From positions 175,061-239,060 of the forward strand of contig NZ_JSAK01000001.1 of the NCBI RefSeq assembly GCF_000802965.1: 64,000 nt of DNA, given 5' to 3'. Shown here in pieces: positions 17,174-26,581 of this stretch (position 1 is its first letter; the number at the start of each line of letters is the position of its first letter). The DNA comes from Pseudomonas fluorescens. Its GTDB lineage: Bacteria; Pseudomonadota; Gammaproteobacteria; Pseudomonadales; Pseudomonadaceae. A program made the translations under genes and the position numbers. The notes under the pieces are model-generated. The model did no database searches. It saw only the letters and a list, made by a program, of their open reading frames with translations, and had not been told where the DNA came from.

Positions 17174-18185
17174 TAACCGAGCCGTTGCCGCCAAACTGTC
17201 CAAGGTCGACAAAGCCGCAATCCTGCTGCTGTCCCTCGGTTCTACGGACGCCGCACAGGTGCTGCGCCACATGGGGCCCAAAGAGGTCCAGCGTGTGGGT
17301 GTGGCCATGGCGCAGATGGGTAACGTGCACCGTGAGCAAGTCGAACAGGTAATGAGCGAGTTCGTCGACATCGTCGGCGACCAGACCAGCCTCGGCGTCG
17401 GCTCCGACGACTACGTACGTAAAATGCTTACCCAGGCCCTGGGCGAAGACAAGGCCAACGGCCTGATCGACCGCATCCTGCTGGGCGGCAACACCAGTGG
17501 CCTCGACAGCCTGAAGTGGATGGAACCGCGCGCCGTTGCCGACGTGATCCGTTACGAGCACCCGCAGATCCAGGCGATCGTCGTGGCGTATCTCGACCCG
17601 GACCAGGCCGGTGAAGTACTCGGCAACTTCGACCACAAGGTGCGCCTGGACATCATCCTGCGCGTCTCGTCGTTGAACACCGTGCAGCCCGCCGCGCTGA
17701 AAGAACTCAACCAGATTCTCGAGAAGCAGTTCTCCGGCAACTCGAATGCCTCGCGCACCACCCTGGGTGGTATCAAGCGTGCGGCCGACATCATGAACTT
17801 CCTCGACAGCTCGATCGAAGGCCAGCTCATGGACTCGATCCGCGAAGTCGACGAAGACCTGTCCGGTCAGATCGAAGACCTCATGTTCGTGTTCAACAAC
17901 CTGGCCGATGTCGACGACCGCGGTATCCAGGCCTTGCTGCGCGAAGTGTCCTCCGACGTGCTGGTGCTGGCGCTCAAGGGCTCGGACGAAGGCGTCAAGG
18001 AAAAGATCTTCAAGAACATGTCCAAGCGTGCGGCCGAGCTGTTGCGCGACGACCTGGAAGCCAAGGGCCCGGTGCGCGTCAGCGATGTGGAAACTGCGCA
18101 GAAGGAAATCCTCACCATCGCTCGCCGTATGGCCGAGGCCGGAGAAATCGTTCTCGGCGGCAAGGGCGGCGAGGAAATGATCTAA
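17166..18185 (+). CDS. fliG: Flagellar motor switch protein FliG
   Basis: FliG is the rotor protein that contacts the stators. The 339-residue frame has the N-terminal FliF-binding region (KVDKAAILLLSLGSTDAAQVLRHM), the middle domain and the C-terminal torque domain (about 225-330). The charged residues for stator contact lie in DDRGIQALLREVSSDVLVLALKGSDEGVKEKIFKNMSKRAAELLRDDLE, here shown in part by DDRGIQALLREV. Length and order are standard. It overlaps the end of fliF. Confidence 0.97.
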   Translation: MSDNRAVAAKLSKVDKAAILLLSLGSTDAAQVLRHMGPKEVQRVGVAMAQMGNVHREQVEQVMSEFVDIVGDQTSLGVGSDDYVRKMLTQALGEDKANGLIDRILLGGNTSGLDSLKWMEPRAVADVIRYEHPQIQAIVVAYLDPDQAGEVLGNFDHKVRLDIILRVSSLNTVQPAALKELNQILEKQFSGNSNASRTTLGGIKRAADIMNFLDSSIEGQLMDSIREVDEDLSGQIEDLMFVFNNLADVDDRGIQALLREVSSDVLVLALKGSDEGVKEKIFKNMSKRAAELLRDDLEAKGPVRVSDVETAQKEILTIARRMAEAGEIVLGGKGGEEMI

Positions 18186-18189
18186 CACC

Positions 18190-18987
18190 ATGGCCAAGCA
18201 TGATGAGTCACCCACTGACCTGATCCGGGCCAGGGATGTCAGTGGTTTCGCTGCCTGGGCGCTGCCCAGCTTCGACCCGCCCGCACCCGAGCCAGAACCG
18301 GAGCCGGAACCCGAGCCGCCGGAAATGGAAGAAGTGCCGCTGGAAGAAGTCCAGCCACTGACCCTCGAAGAACTCGAAAGCATTCGCCAGGAAGCCTACA
18401 ACGAAGGCTTCGCCACCGGTGAGCGAGAGGGATTTCACAGCACCACGCTCAAGGTTCGTCAGGAAGCCGAAGTCGCGCTGGCCGCCAAGATCGCCGGTCT
18501 CGAGCAACTGATGACGCATCTGTTCGAGCCCATCGCCGAGCAGGACACCCTGATTGAAAAGTCCTTGGTCGATCTCGTGCAGCACATCACCAAACAGGTG
18601 ATTCAGCGCGAACTGGCCATCGACTCAACGCAAATCGAACACGTCATGCGCGAAGCCCTCAAGCTCCTGCCGCTGGGCGTCGGCAATGTGCGGCTGTACA
18701 TCAATCCGCAGGATTTCGAGCAGGTCAAAGCCCTGCGCGAGCGTCATGAAGAAACCTGGCGCATTGTTGAGGACGAGTCGCTCTTGCCTGGCGGTTGCCG
18801 GGTCGAAACCGAACACAGCCGTATCGACGCCACGGTCGAAACCCGCGTCAAGCAGGTCATGGACAAGCTGTTCGATCAGCTTCACGATCAAGCGCTGCAC
18901 CCGGCCGCACCGGACCTTAGCCTTGAGTTGCCGATCGAAGCCAAACCGGTGACCGCGCCAGAACCGGACGCGCCTGATGCGCCTTGA
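18190..18987 (+). CDS. fliH: Flagellar assembly protein FliH
   Basis: FliH is the stator-like regulator of the export ATPase FliI. The 265-residue protein starts with a disordered Pro/Glu repeat ([20 protein letters not shown], about residues 36-55). A helical region with glycines ([17 protein letters not shown]) follows, and then the conserved C-terminal FliH domain (about 110-240, [22 protein letters not shown]). The Pro-Glu repeat length differs between relatives. It overlaps fliI by 11 bases. Confidence 0.95.
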   Translation: MAKHDESPTDLIRARDVSGFAAWALPSFDPPAPEPEPEPEPEPPEMEEVPLEEVQPLTLEELESIRQEAYNEGFATGEREGFHSTTLKVRQEAEVALAAKIAGLEQLMTHLFEPIAEQDTLIEKSLVDLVQHITKQVIQRELAIDSTQIEHVMREALKLLPLGVGNVRLYINPQDFEQVKALRERHEETWRIVEDESLLPGGCRVETEHSRIDATVETRVKQVMDKLFDQLHDQALHPAAPDLSLELPIEAKPVTAPEPDAPDAP

Positions 18988-20335
18988 ACGCACCAGTTTT
19001 GCCAAGCGCCTGGGCAGTTATGCCGAGGCCGCGACACTGGCCGGCGCCCCGATCCTCGAAGGCCGCTTGCTGCGCATGGTCGGCCTGACCCTCGAAGCCG
19101 AAGGCCTGCGCGCCGCCATGGGCAGCCGCTGCATGGTCATTAACGATGACAGCTATCACCCGGTGCAGGTTGAAGCCGAAGTCATGGGTTTCTCTGGCAG
19201 CAAAGTCTTCCTGATGCCGGTCGGCAGTGTCGCCGGCATCGCACCCGGCGCCCGCGTTGTTCCCTTGTCGGATACCGGGCGTCTGCCGATGGGCATGAGC
19301 ATGCTCGGCCGGGTGCTCGACGGTGCCGGTCGTGCGCTGGACGGCAAGGGCGGGATGAAGGCCGAAGACTGGGTGCCGATGGACGGCCCGACCATCAACC
19401 CGCTCAAGCGTGAACCAATCAGCGAGCCGCTGGACGTGGGCATTCGTTGCATCAACGGCATGTTGACGGTCGGTCGCGGTCAGCGGCTCGGCTTGTTCGC
19501 CGGTACCGGCGTCGGTAAATCCGTACTGCTAGGCATGATGACCCGCTTCACCGAGGCTGACATTATCGTCGTCGGGCTGATCGGCGAGCGGGGTCGTGAA
19601 GTTAAAGAGTTCATCGAGCACATCCTCGGTGAAGAAGGGCTCAAGCGTTCCGTAGTGGTGGCGTCCCCAGCGGACGATGCGCCGCTGATGCGTTTGCGCG
19701 CGGCCATGTACTGCACGCGGATCGCCGAGTACTTCCGCGACAAGGGCAAGAACGTCCTGTTGCTGATGGATTCCCTGACCCGTTTCGCCCAGGCCCAGCG
19801 GGAAATCGCCCTGGCCATCGGCGAGCCTCCGGCGACCAAGGGTTATCCGCCGTCAGTGTTCGCCAAGTTGCCGAAACTGGTGGAGCGGGCCGGTAATGCC
19901 GAGAAGGGCGGCGGTTCGATCACTGCGTTCTACACCGTGCTGTCCGAAGGCGATGACCAGCAAGACCCGATTGCCGACTCGGCGCGAGGCGTGCTCGACG
20001 GGCACATCGTTTTGTCGCGGCGACTGGCCGAGGAAGGTCATTACCCGGCCATCGATATCGAAGCGTCCATCAGCCGGGTGATGCCGGCGGTGGTATCGCC
20101 GGAGCACATGATGCGTGCGCAGTATTTCAAGCAGTTGTGGTCGCGCTATCAGCAGAGCCGCGATTTGATCAGTGTCGGTGCCTACGTCGCTGGCGGCGAT
20201 CGCGAGACCGACCTGGCAATTTCGCTGCAACCGCAGTTGGTCAAATACCTGCGTCAAGGACTCAACGACAGCATCAGCCTGGGCGAAAGCGAAGCGTATC
20301 TCGCGTCGATCTTCGCGCCCGCGGCGGGCGGTTAA
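18977..20335 (+). CDS. fliI: Flagellum-specific export ATPase FliI
   Basis: FliI is the F1-beta-like ATPase of the flagellar type III export apparatus. The 452 residues have Walker [10 protein letters not shown] at 175-183, Walker [18 protein letters not shown] and the type III signature [24 protein letters not shown]. The ATG at 18977 lies within the end of fliH, and the N-terminal [10 protein letters not shown] helix is the FliH/FliJ contact region. It is followed six bases later by fliJ. Confidence 0.97.
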   Translation: MRLERTSFAKRLGSYAEAATLAGAPILEGRLLRMVGLTLEAEGLRAAMGSRCMVINDDSYHPVQVEAEVMGFSGSKVFLMPVGSVAGIAPGARVVPLSDTGRLPMGMSMLGRVLDGAGRALDGKGGMKAEDWVPMDGPTINPLKREPISEPLDVGIRCINGMLTVGRGQRLGLFAGTGVGKSVLLGMMTRFTEADIIVVGLIGERGREVKEFIEHILGEEGLKRSVVVASPADDAPLMRLRAAMYCTRIAEYFRDKGKNVLLLMDSLTRFAQAQREIALAIGEPPATKGYPPSVFAKLPKLVERAGNAEKGGGSITAFYTVLSEGDDQQDPIADSARGVLDGHIVLSRRLAEEGHYPAIDIEASISRVMPAVVSPEHMMRAQYFKQLWSRYQQSRDLISVGAYVAGGDRETDLAISLQPQLVKYLRQGLNDSISLGESEAYLASIFAPAAGG

Positions 20336-20341
20336 CCGGCC

Positions 20342-20791
20342 ATGGCCCAGACTCGGGCAGGGCGTCTGGCGCCCGTGGTGGAGATGGCTGAAAAGGCCGA
20401 GAAAACCGCGGTGCAGCGTCTCGGGCATTTCCAGGGTCAGGTGCGACTGGCGGAAAGCAAACTCGCCGACCTCGAAGCCTTTCGTCTCGATTATCAAGAG
20501 CAGTGGATCGTGCGCGGCAGCAGTGGCGTCTCGGGCCAGTGGCTGTTGGGTTATCAAGGGTTCCTGGCGCAACTGGGCACGGCCATCGACCAGCAGCGGC
20601 AAAGCCTGGCCTGGCACCAGAACAATCTGAACAAGGCGCGGGAAACCTGGCAGCAGGCGTTCGCCCGGGTCGAAGGCTTGCGCAAACTGGTGCAGCGATA
20701 CATGGATGAAGCGCGGGCGCTGGAAGACAGGCGCGAGCAGAAATTGCTCGACGAATTGTCCCAGCGGTTGCCGCGGCAGGATGCGTATTGA
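20342..20791 (+). CDS. fliJ: Flagellar export chaperone-escort FliJ
   Basis: FliJ is the coiled-coil protein that sits in the FliI ring and links it to FlhA. The 149-residue frame is almost entirely helical, with the pattern of two antiparallel helices (LAPVVEMAEKAEKTAVQRLGHFQ and the Glu/Arg-rich C terminus ending KLLDELSQRLPRQDAY). It is the last gene of the fliE operon; a REP pair follows. Confidence 0.93.
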   Translation: MAQTRAGRLAPVVEMAEKAEKTAVQRLGHFQGQVRLAESKLADLEAFRLDYQEQWIVRGSSGVSGQWLLGYQGFLAQLGTAIDQQRQSLAWHQNNLNKARETWQQAFARVEGLRKLVQRYMDEARALEDRREQKLLDELSQRLPRQDAY

Positions 20792-20813
20792 GTCAGGTGA
20801 ACCGTGTATCGTT

Positions 20814-20898
20814 CATCGCGGGCAAGCCACGCTCCCACGGGATTAGTGTTGTTTTTGAAATGTCGCCAATCCTGTGGGAGCGTGGCTTGCCCGCGATG
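20814..20898. repeat. REP-type palindrome pair after fliJ
   Basis: Long inverted arms (CATCGCGGGCAAGCCACGCT and its complement) face each other across about 30 bases. This is a different subfamily from the other REPs in the window (GGGAGCGTGGCTTGCCCGCGA core). It lies between fliJ and hsbA and may act as a terminator or mRNA end stabiliser. Confidence 0.8.
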
Positions 20899-20997
20899 GC
20901 GATCTGATGGGCACCACGATATCCAAACCTTGCCCCAACCTCTACCAAATGCTAAACCTTGTACAAGAAGGTTCCCCAATGACAAGGAAGCCATGAC

Positions 20998-21297
20998 ATG
21001 TCAGTTATTACAGAAATCTCTCCCGATGGACAAAAACTGACGATATCGGTCAAGGGACGATTCGATTTCGCCAAGCATCAGGAGTTTCGCGAATCCTACG
21101 AGAACAAAGCGCTCACCGCAGTGGTGGTCGACTTGAAGGAAGCAACCTATCTCGATAGCTCTGCACTGGGCATGTTGCTTCTATTGCGCGACCACGCCGG
21201 TGGCGAGGATTCCGACATTCGCGTCGTCAACAGCAGTTCTGACGTACGGAAAATCCTCGCGATTTCCAACTTCGACAAACTGTTCGACATCACTTGA
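20998..21297 (+). CDS. hsbA: STAS-domain anti-anti-sigma factor HsbA
   Basis: This 99-residue single STAS domain contains the phosphorylation motif YLDSSALGML (Ser54/Ser55). In P. aeruginosa HsbA (PA3347) binds the anti-sigma factor FlgM, or the diguanylate cyclase HsbD, depending on its phosphorylation by HsbR. It therefore links the HptB branch of the Gac network to motility. The next two genes, hsbR and hptB, complete the same system. The stop overlaps the hsbR TTG start. ATG 20998 is preferred; an ATG at 20993 is out of frame. Confidence 0.9.
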   Translation: MSVITEISPDGQKLTISVKGRFDFAKHQEFRESYENKALTAVVVDLKEATYLDSSALGMLLLLRDHAGGEDSDIRVVNSSSDVRKILAISNFDKLFDIT

Positions 21298-23009
21298 TCA
21301 CCGTGCAATCTGCACTCGAATCGCTGACGATTCTTATCGCTGAAGACAGCGCGGCCGATCGCATGCTGCTGTCGAGTATCGTCCGCCGCCAAGGTCATGA
21401 AGTATTGACGGCGGCCAACGGTGCCGAGGCGGTCGAAGCGTTCCGCCAGCAGCGACCGCAACTGGTATTGATGGATGCGATGATGCCGGTGATGGACGGC
21501 TTCGAAGCTGCCCGGCAGATCAAGGAGCTGGCCGGGGAAACCTTGGTGCCGATCATCTTCCTCACTTCACTGTCCGAAAACGAAGCGCTGGCCCGTTGTC
21601 TGGAAGCCGGTGGCGACGACTTTTTGGCGAAGCCCTACAACCAGGTGATCCTCGCCGCCAAGATCAAGGCGATGGATCGCTTGCGGCGGTTGCAGGCGAC
21701 CGTGTTGCAACAGCGTGACCAAATTGCCCGCCACCACGATTACTTGCTCAACGAGCAGCGGGTGGCCAAGGCTGTGTTCGACAAAGTGGCCCACTCTGGC
21801 TGCCTGAATGCCCCCAATATCCGCTACCTGCAATCCCCTTACGCATTGTTCAACGGCGATCTACTGCTGGCTGCGTTTACCCCGGCCGGCGACATGCATG
21901 TGCTGCTCGGCGATTTCACTGGTCATGGCCTGCCGGCCGCAGTCGGTGCGATGCCTCTGGCCGAAGTTTTCTACGGCATGACCGCCAAGGGTTACGGCTT
22001 GCCGGAAACCCTGCGCGAGATGAATGCCAAGCTCAAGCGCATCCTGCCGGTGGACATGTTCTGCTGCGCAACGCTGATGTGCCTGAGTTTTCAGCGCCGC
22101 TCTGTGGAGGTCTGGAATGGCGGCATGCCGGACGGTTATCTGCATAGCATTGCCAGCGGTGAACGAACGCCGCTGACGGCCCGGCATTTGCCGCTTGGCG
22201 TGCTGAGCCCGCAGACATTCGATGATCGCACCGAAGTGTTTCCGATGGCGCTCGGAGATCGGGTGTTCCTGTTGTCTGATGGAGTGGTCGATACCTGCGA
22301 TGCCAATGATCAGTCGTTCGGTGTGGAGCGCTTGCAGCAGGTGTTCGCAGCCAATCGACAGCCTGATTTGCTGTTCGAAGAAATCGAGCAGGCGTTGCGG
22401 GACTTTCGCGGTGAAGCGCGTGACGATGTCAGCATGGTCGAGATCAGCCTGCTGGAACCGGCGCAGCTGACGCCGCCAGCGCTGGTCTATTCCGACAGCG
22501 GCCAGTCCTGCCCGCTGGACTGGTCGGTGAGTTTCGAATATCGCGCTGCTACGCTCAAACGCTTCAATCCGCTGCCGTATCTGTTGCAATTGCTGCTTGA
22601 GGTCCATGGCCTGCGAGCGCAAAGCGGGGCGTTGTACAGTGTAATGGCCGAGTTGTACTCCAATGCGCTGGAGCATGGTGTGCTTGGCCTGGACTCAAGC
22701 CTCAAGCGCGATGCCTCGGGTTTCGCCCGCTACTATCAGCAACGCAATACGCGCCTTGACGAGCTGCAAGACGGGTTTGTGCGGGTGCATTTGCAGGTAA
22801 CGCCTGATGGCGAGGGTGGTCGCCTAGTGATTCGCGTCGAGGACAGCGGCAAGGGATTTGATGTCGAACGTGTGATGGAACGCCCCGTAGACCCTGTCCG
22901 TTTGTCGGGGCGCGGGGTCAGTCTGATCCGCCAATTGGGGCGTAATGCCCGTTGGTCCGACGATGGTCGATGTGCCCGCGTGGAGTTTTACTGGGAGGCT
23001 CTGGCATAA
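21294..23009 (+). CDS. hsbR: Response regulator with PP2C phosphatase and HATPase domains, HsbR
   Basis: The 571 residues have three parts. An N-terminal receiver has phosphoacceptor Asp61 (LVLMDAMMPVMDG). A SpoIIE/RsbU-type PP2C domain covers about 190-390 (LLGDFTGHGLPAAVGAMPLAEVFYGM, then VFLLSDGVVDTCD). A C-terminal RsbW-like ATPase domain covers about 430-570 (VMAELYSNALEHGVLGLD, then VEDSGKGFDVERV). P. aeruginosa HsbR (PA3346) is phosphorylated by HptB and acts both as phosphatase and kinase of HsbA. The TTG at 21294 overlaps the hsbA stop; a GTG at 21303 in the same frame is an alternative start. Confidence 0.92.
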   Translation: MITVQSALESLTILIAEDSAADRMLLSSIVRRQGHEVLTAANGAEAVEAFRQQRPQLVLMDAMMPVMDGFEAARQIKELAGETLVPIIFLTSLSENEALARCLEAGGDDFLAKPYNQVILAAKIKAMDRLRRLQATVLQQRDQIARHHDYLLNEQRVAKAVFDKVAHSGCLNAPNIRYLQSPYALFNGDLLLAAFTPAGDMHVLLGDFTGHGLPAAVGAMPLAEVFYGMTAKGYGLPETLREMNAKLKRILPVDMFCCATLMCLSFQRRSVEVWNGGMPDGYLHSIASGERTPLTARHLPLGVLSPQTFDDRTEVFPMALGDRVFLLSDGVVDTCDANDQSFGVERLQQVFAANRQPDLLFEEIEQALRDFRGEARDDVSMVEISLLEPAQLTPPALVYSDSGQSCPLDWSVSFEYRAATLKRFNPLPYLLQLLLEVHGLRAQSGALYSVMAELYSNALEHGVLGLDSSLKRDASGFARYYQQRNTRLDELQDGFVRVHLQVTPDGEGGRLVIRVEDSGKGFDVERVMERPVDPVRLSGRGVSLIRQLGRNARWSDDGRCARVEFYWEALA

Positions 23010-23039
23010 TCCGCGCATTCTTGATCAAGGAGTGAGCAA

Positions 23040-23396
23040 GTGGCTGACACACATCTGGATCCCGACGTGCTGAGCGCGTTGCGGGAGGTCATGGAGGATG
23101 GGTTTTCGACGTTGATCGATACCTTCCTCACGGATTCCAAAGAGCGGTTGCAGCGGATTAAGGCTGGCGATGCTGCGCAGATCTTTGAAGCCGCACATAG
23201 CTTCAAAGGTAGCAGCAGCAACATGGGCGCCTTGGTTCTCGCCTCGCTATGTCATGAACTTGAACAGTTGGCCAAGGACAACGATCTTCAGGGAGCAGGC
23301 GTACTCGTCGATAAAATTGAACAAGAGTTCGACTTGATTCGCCCGCTCTATGAAGCAGAGCGTGAACGTTCTTCTTTTACCGTCGGGCGCTTTTGA
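23040..23396 (+). CDS. hptB: Histidine phosphotransfer protein HptB
   Basis: The 118-residue protein is a single Hpt domain. The phosphoacceptor is His53 in AAHSFKGSSSNMGA, and the four-helix bundle pattern is complete. P. aeruginosa HptB (PA3345) receives phosphate from RetS, PA1611, SagS and ErcS' and passes it to HsbR. The start is GTG at 23040 behind an AAGGAG site. It lies 30 bases after hsbR, so all three genes form one unit placed between fliJ and fliK. Confidence 0.92.
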   Translation: MADTHLDPDVLSALREVMEDGFSTLIDTFLTDSKERLQRIKAGDAAQIFEAAHSFKGSSSNMGALVLASLCHELEQLAKDNDLQGAGVLVDKIEQEFDLIRPLYEAERERSSFTVGRF

Positions 23397-23413
23397 TACT
23401 GGCTTGAAAGAAC

Positions 23414-23429
23414 TGGCTCGACCCTTGCA
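23414..23429 (+). promoter_or_regulatory. Sigma-54 promoter of fliK
   Basis: TGGCTCGACCCTTGCA has GG and GC separated by ten bases, with a good -12 box (TTGCA). It lies 51 bases upstream of fliK and 18 bases after the hptB stop. Confidence 0.85.
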
Positions 23430-23479
23430 GTAATCTCCGTAACTGTACCTACGATCCCAGTACAGCGGAGACCGTTTAA

Positions 23480-24838
23480 ATGCCCGTGACCCCCAATTTG
23501 CTTCTTCAGGCCGCCGCGCAGGCCAAGACTCAAGCTGCCTCCGCCAATTCCACGGCGTTGAGCGCTGAGCCCGGGGACAAGGCGTCCAGCTTCGCTCAGG
23601 TCTATGCCAGGCAGGCGCAGAACAAGCCCGTTGCGACTGATGATGCACCGACCCGGTCGACGCGTGACAAGGCTGCGGACAGCACCGGCAAAAAAGATCT
23701 CGCCGACAACAAATCTGCCGCCGCCGAACCGGCAGTTGCCGATAACGGCAAAACCTTGCCCGCCGATAAACCGGCAGCGTCCGATGATCAGGCCGCCAGC
23801 GATGATGACGCGCAGACCGCACCAACGCCGGTTGTCGATGCCGCACCGATTGATCCGGCGCTTGATCCAGCCTTGATTCAGCCAGTGGTCACCGCGCCCG
23901 TAGCGGTCACGCCGCCGGTGGTTGAGACTGCGCAGCCAGTGGCCGAAGTACCGGTCTTGGCGGCCGCGGCATCTGCCGTGACGACAGCGGTCGCCACCGC
24001 GGACAGCGATTTCGATCCCGAAGCCGATCCCCTCGACGCATTACCCGCCCTGCGCATGGCCATGGAGCAGAGCGGACATGTTTCCGCCTCCAGCCAGGCG
24101 CAGCCGAAAGCGGAACCGACTTCCGCCCAGGCTCAGGCTGATGGCGAACAAACGTCGGCGCAGAACTTTGCCGCAGGCATGGCCGGCATGCTCGATGTGC
24201 AGGCCGACAAGGACAGCACCGGTCAGGGCAGCGACAAGGCCTTCAGTGGCCTGATCGACGATGGCCTGAAGGACCTCAAGTCAGCTACCAGCGATACCCG
24301 TGTCGACGATTTCGCGAACCGTCTGGCGGCGCTGACGCAAGCCGCGACACCGAAAACCGCCAACGCATTGCCGGTGAATCAGCCGATCGCCATGCACCAG
24401 AGCGGCTGGACCGAGGAAGTGGTGAATAGGGTCATGTACCTGTCGAGCGCCAATCTGAAAGCGGCCGACATCCAGTTGCAACCGGCCGAACTCGGGCGCC
24501 TGGATATTCGCGTGAACATGGTGCCGGACCAGCAGACCCAAGTGACGTTCATGAGCGCTCATCCGGGCGTTCGCGAAGCGCTGGACGGCCAGATGCATCG
24601 CCTGCGTGACATGTTTGCGCAGCAGGGCATGGGCCAGGTCGACGTCAACGTGTCCGACCAGTCCCGTGGCTCGCAACAAGGGCAGGAACAGGCGCAACAG
24701 CAGGGGCAGAGTGGACGTGCCACGGCCAGTGGCAGTCGCCTCGATTCGATGGATGACGACGTCGCTCCAAGTGTTGCTGAAGTGGCGCCTGCGGTCACCA
24801 GCGTGATTGGTTCCAGCGCGGTCGATTACTACGCCTGA
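23480..24838 (+). CDS. fliK: Flagellar hook-length control protein FliK
   Basis: FliK is the secreted ruler that stops hook growth and switches FlhB to filament substrates. The 452-residue frame has a long low-complexity N-terminal half rich in Ala, Asp, Pro and Gln, as expected for the ruler region. The C-terminal substrate-switch domain is at about 300-395 (WTEEVVNRVMYLSSANLKAADIQLQPAELGRLDIRV is its signature block, here at about 311-346). A Gln/Gly/Ser tail follows. A sigma-54 promoter precedes it and a REP hairpin follows. A second, divergent FliK-like gene lies at 54504-56078. Confidence 0.93.
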   Translation: MPVTPNLLLQAAAQAKTQAASANSTALSAEPGDKASSFAQVYARQAQNKPVATDDAPTRSTRDKAADSTGKKDLADNKSAAAEPAVADNGKTLPADKPAASDDQAASDDDAQTAPTPVVDAAPIDPALDPALIQPVVTAPVAVTPPVVETAQPVAEVPVLAAAASAVTTAVATADSDFDPEADPLDALPALRMAMEQSGHVSASSQAQPKAEPTSAQAQADGEQTSAQNFAAGMAGMLDVQADKDSTGQGSDKAFSGLIDDGLKDLKSATSDTRVDDFANRLAALTQAATPKTANALPVNQPIAMHQSGWTEEVVNRVMYLSSANLKAADIQLQPAELGRLDIRVNMVPDQQTQVTFMSAHPGVREALDGQMHRLRDMFAQQGMGQVDVNVSDQSRGSQQGQEQAQQQGQSGRATASGSRLDSMDDDVAPSVAEVAPAVTSVIGSSAVDYYA

Positions 24839-24856
24839 TAAAACGGGGCACCCCCG

Positions 24857-24934
24857 AAAAGATCGCAGCTTCGGCAGCTCCTACAGTGGAATGATGTACA
24901 CCCTGTAGGAGCTGCCGAAGGCTGCGATCTTTTG
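24857..24934. repeat. REP-type palindrome pair between fliK and fliL
   Basis: Inverted arms of about 30 bases (GATCGCAGCTTCGGCAGCTC and its complement) flank a 16-base spacer. The outer bases AAAA and TTTT give it the form of a bidirectional terminator. The same unit recurs at 30453-30537 and, partly, at 43144-43250 and 45060-45159. Confidence 0.85.
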
Positions 24935-24970
24935 CTTTTCAATACCCCGCCATTTTTCTTCAGTTACTTC

Positions 24971-24986
24971 TGGCATAACACTTGCT
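24971..24986 (+). promoter_or_regulatory. Sigma-54 promoter of the fliL operon
   Basis: TGGCATAACACTTGCT matches the sigma-54 consensus with the ten-base GG-GC spacing. It lies 51 bases upstream of fliL and would drive fliLMNOPQR-flhB. Confidence 0.88.
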
Positions 24987-25036
24987 CTTGCCTTGCCGTG
25001 CGACTGTGAAAACCCGATTAGTGACGGATTATTGGC

Positions 25037-25537
25037 ATGGCGAAGAGCGACGCAGCAGTAAAAGACCCCGCAACCAAAGGCAAACTCAAGCTGATTATTT
25101 TGATCGTAGTGGCCCTGCTGCTGGCGATCGGCTTGTCCGTGGGGGCGACCTGGTACTTCATGCACAGCGCTCAGAGCAAGCCTGCCGCCGTGGTTGAAAC
25201 CGCGCCACAAGGCAAACAACCGGCGATATTCGAGTCGATGGCGCCGGCGTTCGTGGCCAACTTCAACCAGAACGGTCGTCAGCGCTACATGCAGGTGAGC
25301 ATCACCATGCTCGGCCGCAACCAGGTCGATCTGGACGCGCTGAAAGTCCACATGCCGGTGATCCGCAATAACCTGGTCATGCTGTTCTCCGGGCAAGACT
25401 TCGCCACGCTCGCATCGCCGGTCGGCCAGGAAATGCTGCGGCAGAAGGCCACGGCCAGCGTCCAGGAAGTAGCACAGAAAGAACTCGGCAAAGTGGTCGT
25501 CGAACAGTTGCTTTTCACTAATTTCGTACTGCAGTAG
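25037..25537 (+). CDS. fliL: Flagellar basal body-associated protein FliL
   Basis: FliL surrounds the stator units at the motor. The 166-residue protein has a short basic cytoplasmic tail, one membrane segment at about 20-40 (LKLIILIVVALLLAIGLSVG) and a periplasmic FliL domain ending in the conserved VVEQLLFTNFVLQ. It is the first gene behind a sigma-54 promoter, and fliM follows after nine bases. Confidence 0.94.
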   Translation: MAKSDAAVKDPATKGKLKLIILIVVALLLAIGLSVGATWYFMHSAQSKPAAVVETAPQGKQPAIFESMAPAFVANFNQNGRQRYMQVSITMLGRNQVDLDALKVHMPVIRNNLVMLFSGQDFATLASPVGQEMLRQKATASVQEVAQKELGKVVVEQLLFTNFVLQ

Positions 25538-25546
25538 GAACACGAC

Positions 25547-26515
25547 ATGGCCGTGCAGGACCTGCTGTCCCAGGATGAGATCGACGCGCTGTTGCATGGC
25601 GTCGACGATGGTCTGGTACAGACCGATATCGCTGCCGAACCCGGCACCGTCAAAAGCTACGACCTGACCAGCCAGGATCGCATCGTCCGTGGACGCATGC
25701 CGACCTTGGAAATGATCAACGAGCGTTTCGCCCGCTACACGCGCATCAGCATGTTCAACATGCTGCGCCGCTCGGCGGATGTGGCGGTCGGTGGCGTGCA
25801 GGTGATGAAGTTCGGCGAATACGTGCACTCGCTGTACGTGCCGACCAGTCTCAACCTGGTCAAGATCAAGCCGTTGCGCGGCACCGCGTTGTTCATCCTC
25901 GACGCCAAACTGGTGTTCAAGCTGGTGGACAACTTCTTCGGTGGCGACGGCCGTCACGCCAAGATCGAAGGGCGTGAATTCACCCCGACCGAACTGCGTG
26001 TGGTGCGCATGGTGCTGGAGCAGGCCTTCGTCGATTTGAAGGAAGCCTGGCAGGCGATCATGGAAGTGAATTTCGAGTACATCAACTCGGAAGTGAACCC
26101 GGCCATGGCCAACATCGTCGGCCCGAGCGAAGCGATCGTGGTCTCGACCTTCCACATCGAACTCGATGGCGGTGGCGGCGACCTGCACGTGACCATGCCG
26201 TACTCGATGATCGAGCCGGTGCGCGAAATGCTCGACGCCGGCTTCCAGTCGGACCTCGACGATCAGGACGAACGCTGGGTCAACGCCCTGCGCCAGGACG
26301 TGCTGGATGTCGACGTGCCGATCGGCGCCACGGTTGCCCGTCGCCAGTTGAAGCTGCGCGACATCCTGCACATGCAGCCGGGCGACATTATCCCGGTGGA
26401 AATGCCGGAAGACATGATCATGCGCGCCAACGGCGTGCCGGCCTTCAAGGTCAAGATGGGCTCGCACAAAGGCAACCTTGCGTTGCAGGTGATCGAGCCA
26501 ATCGAGCGCCGCTGA
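25547..26515 (+). CDS. fliM: Flagellar motor switch protein FliM
   Basis: FliM is the C-ring protein that binds CheY-P. The 322-residue frame begins with the CheY-binding peptide region DLLSQDEIDALLHGV (residues 4-18). The middle CheC-like domain follows (GRMPTLEMINERFARYTRISMFN onward), then the C-terminal SpoA domain (about 250-320). Sequence and length are standard for Pseudomonas. Confidence 0.97.
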   Translation: MAVQDLLSQDEIDALLHGVDDGLVQTDIAAEPGTVKSYDLTSQDRIVRGRMPTLEMINERFARYTRISMFNMLRRSADVAVGGVQVMKFGEYVHSLYVPTSLNLVKIKPLRGTALFILDAKLVFKLVDNFFGGDGRHAKIEGREFTPTELRVVRMVLEQAFVDLKEAWQAIMEVNFEYINSEVNPAMANIVGPSEAIVVSTFHIELDGGGGDLHVTMPYSMIEPVREMLDAGFQSDLDDQDERWVNALRQDVLDVDVPIGATVARRQLKLRDILHMQPGDIIPVEMPEDMIMRANGVPAFKVKMGSHKGNLALQVIEPIERR

Positions 26516-26581
26516 CCGGCGCTCCCACCCCTATTTGAAATGACCGCTTCTGATTGAAGCGTCGCTCGCCGAGGACAAATG

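Noticed and set aside
15008..17371. Long minus-strand frame opposite fliE-fliF
   Set aside because: It is an antisense shadow of GC-rich coding sequence, with no domain and no ribosome site.
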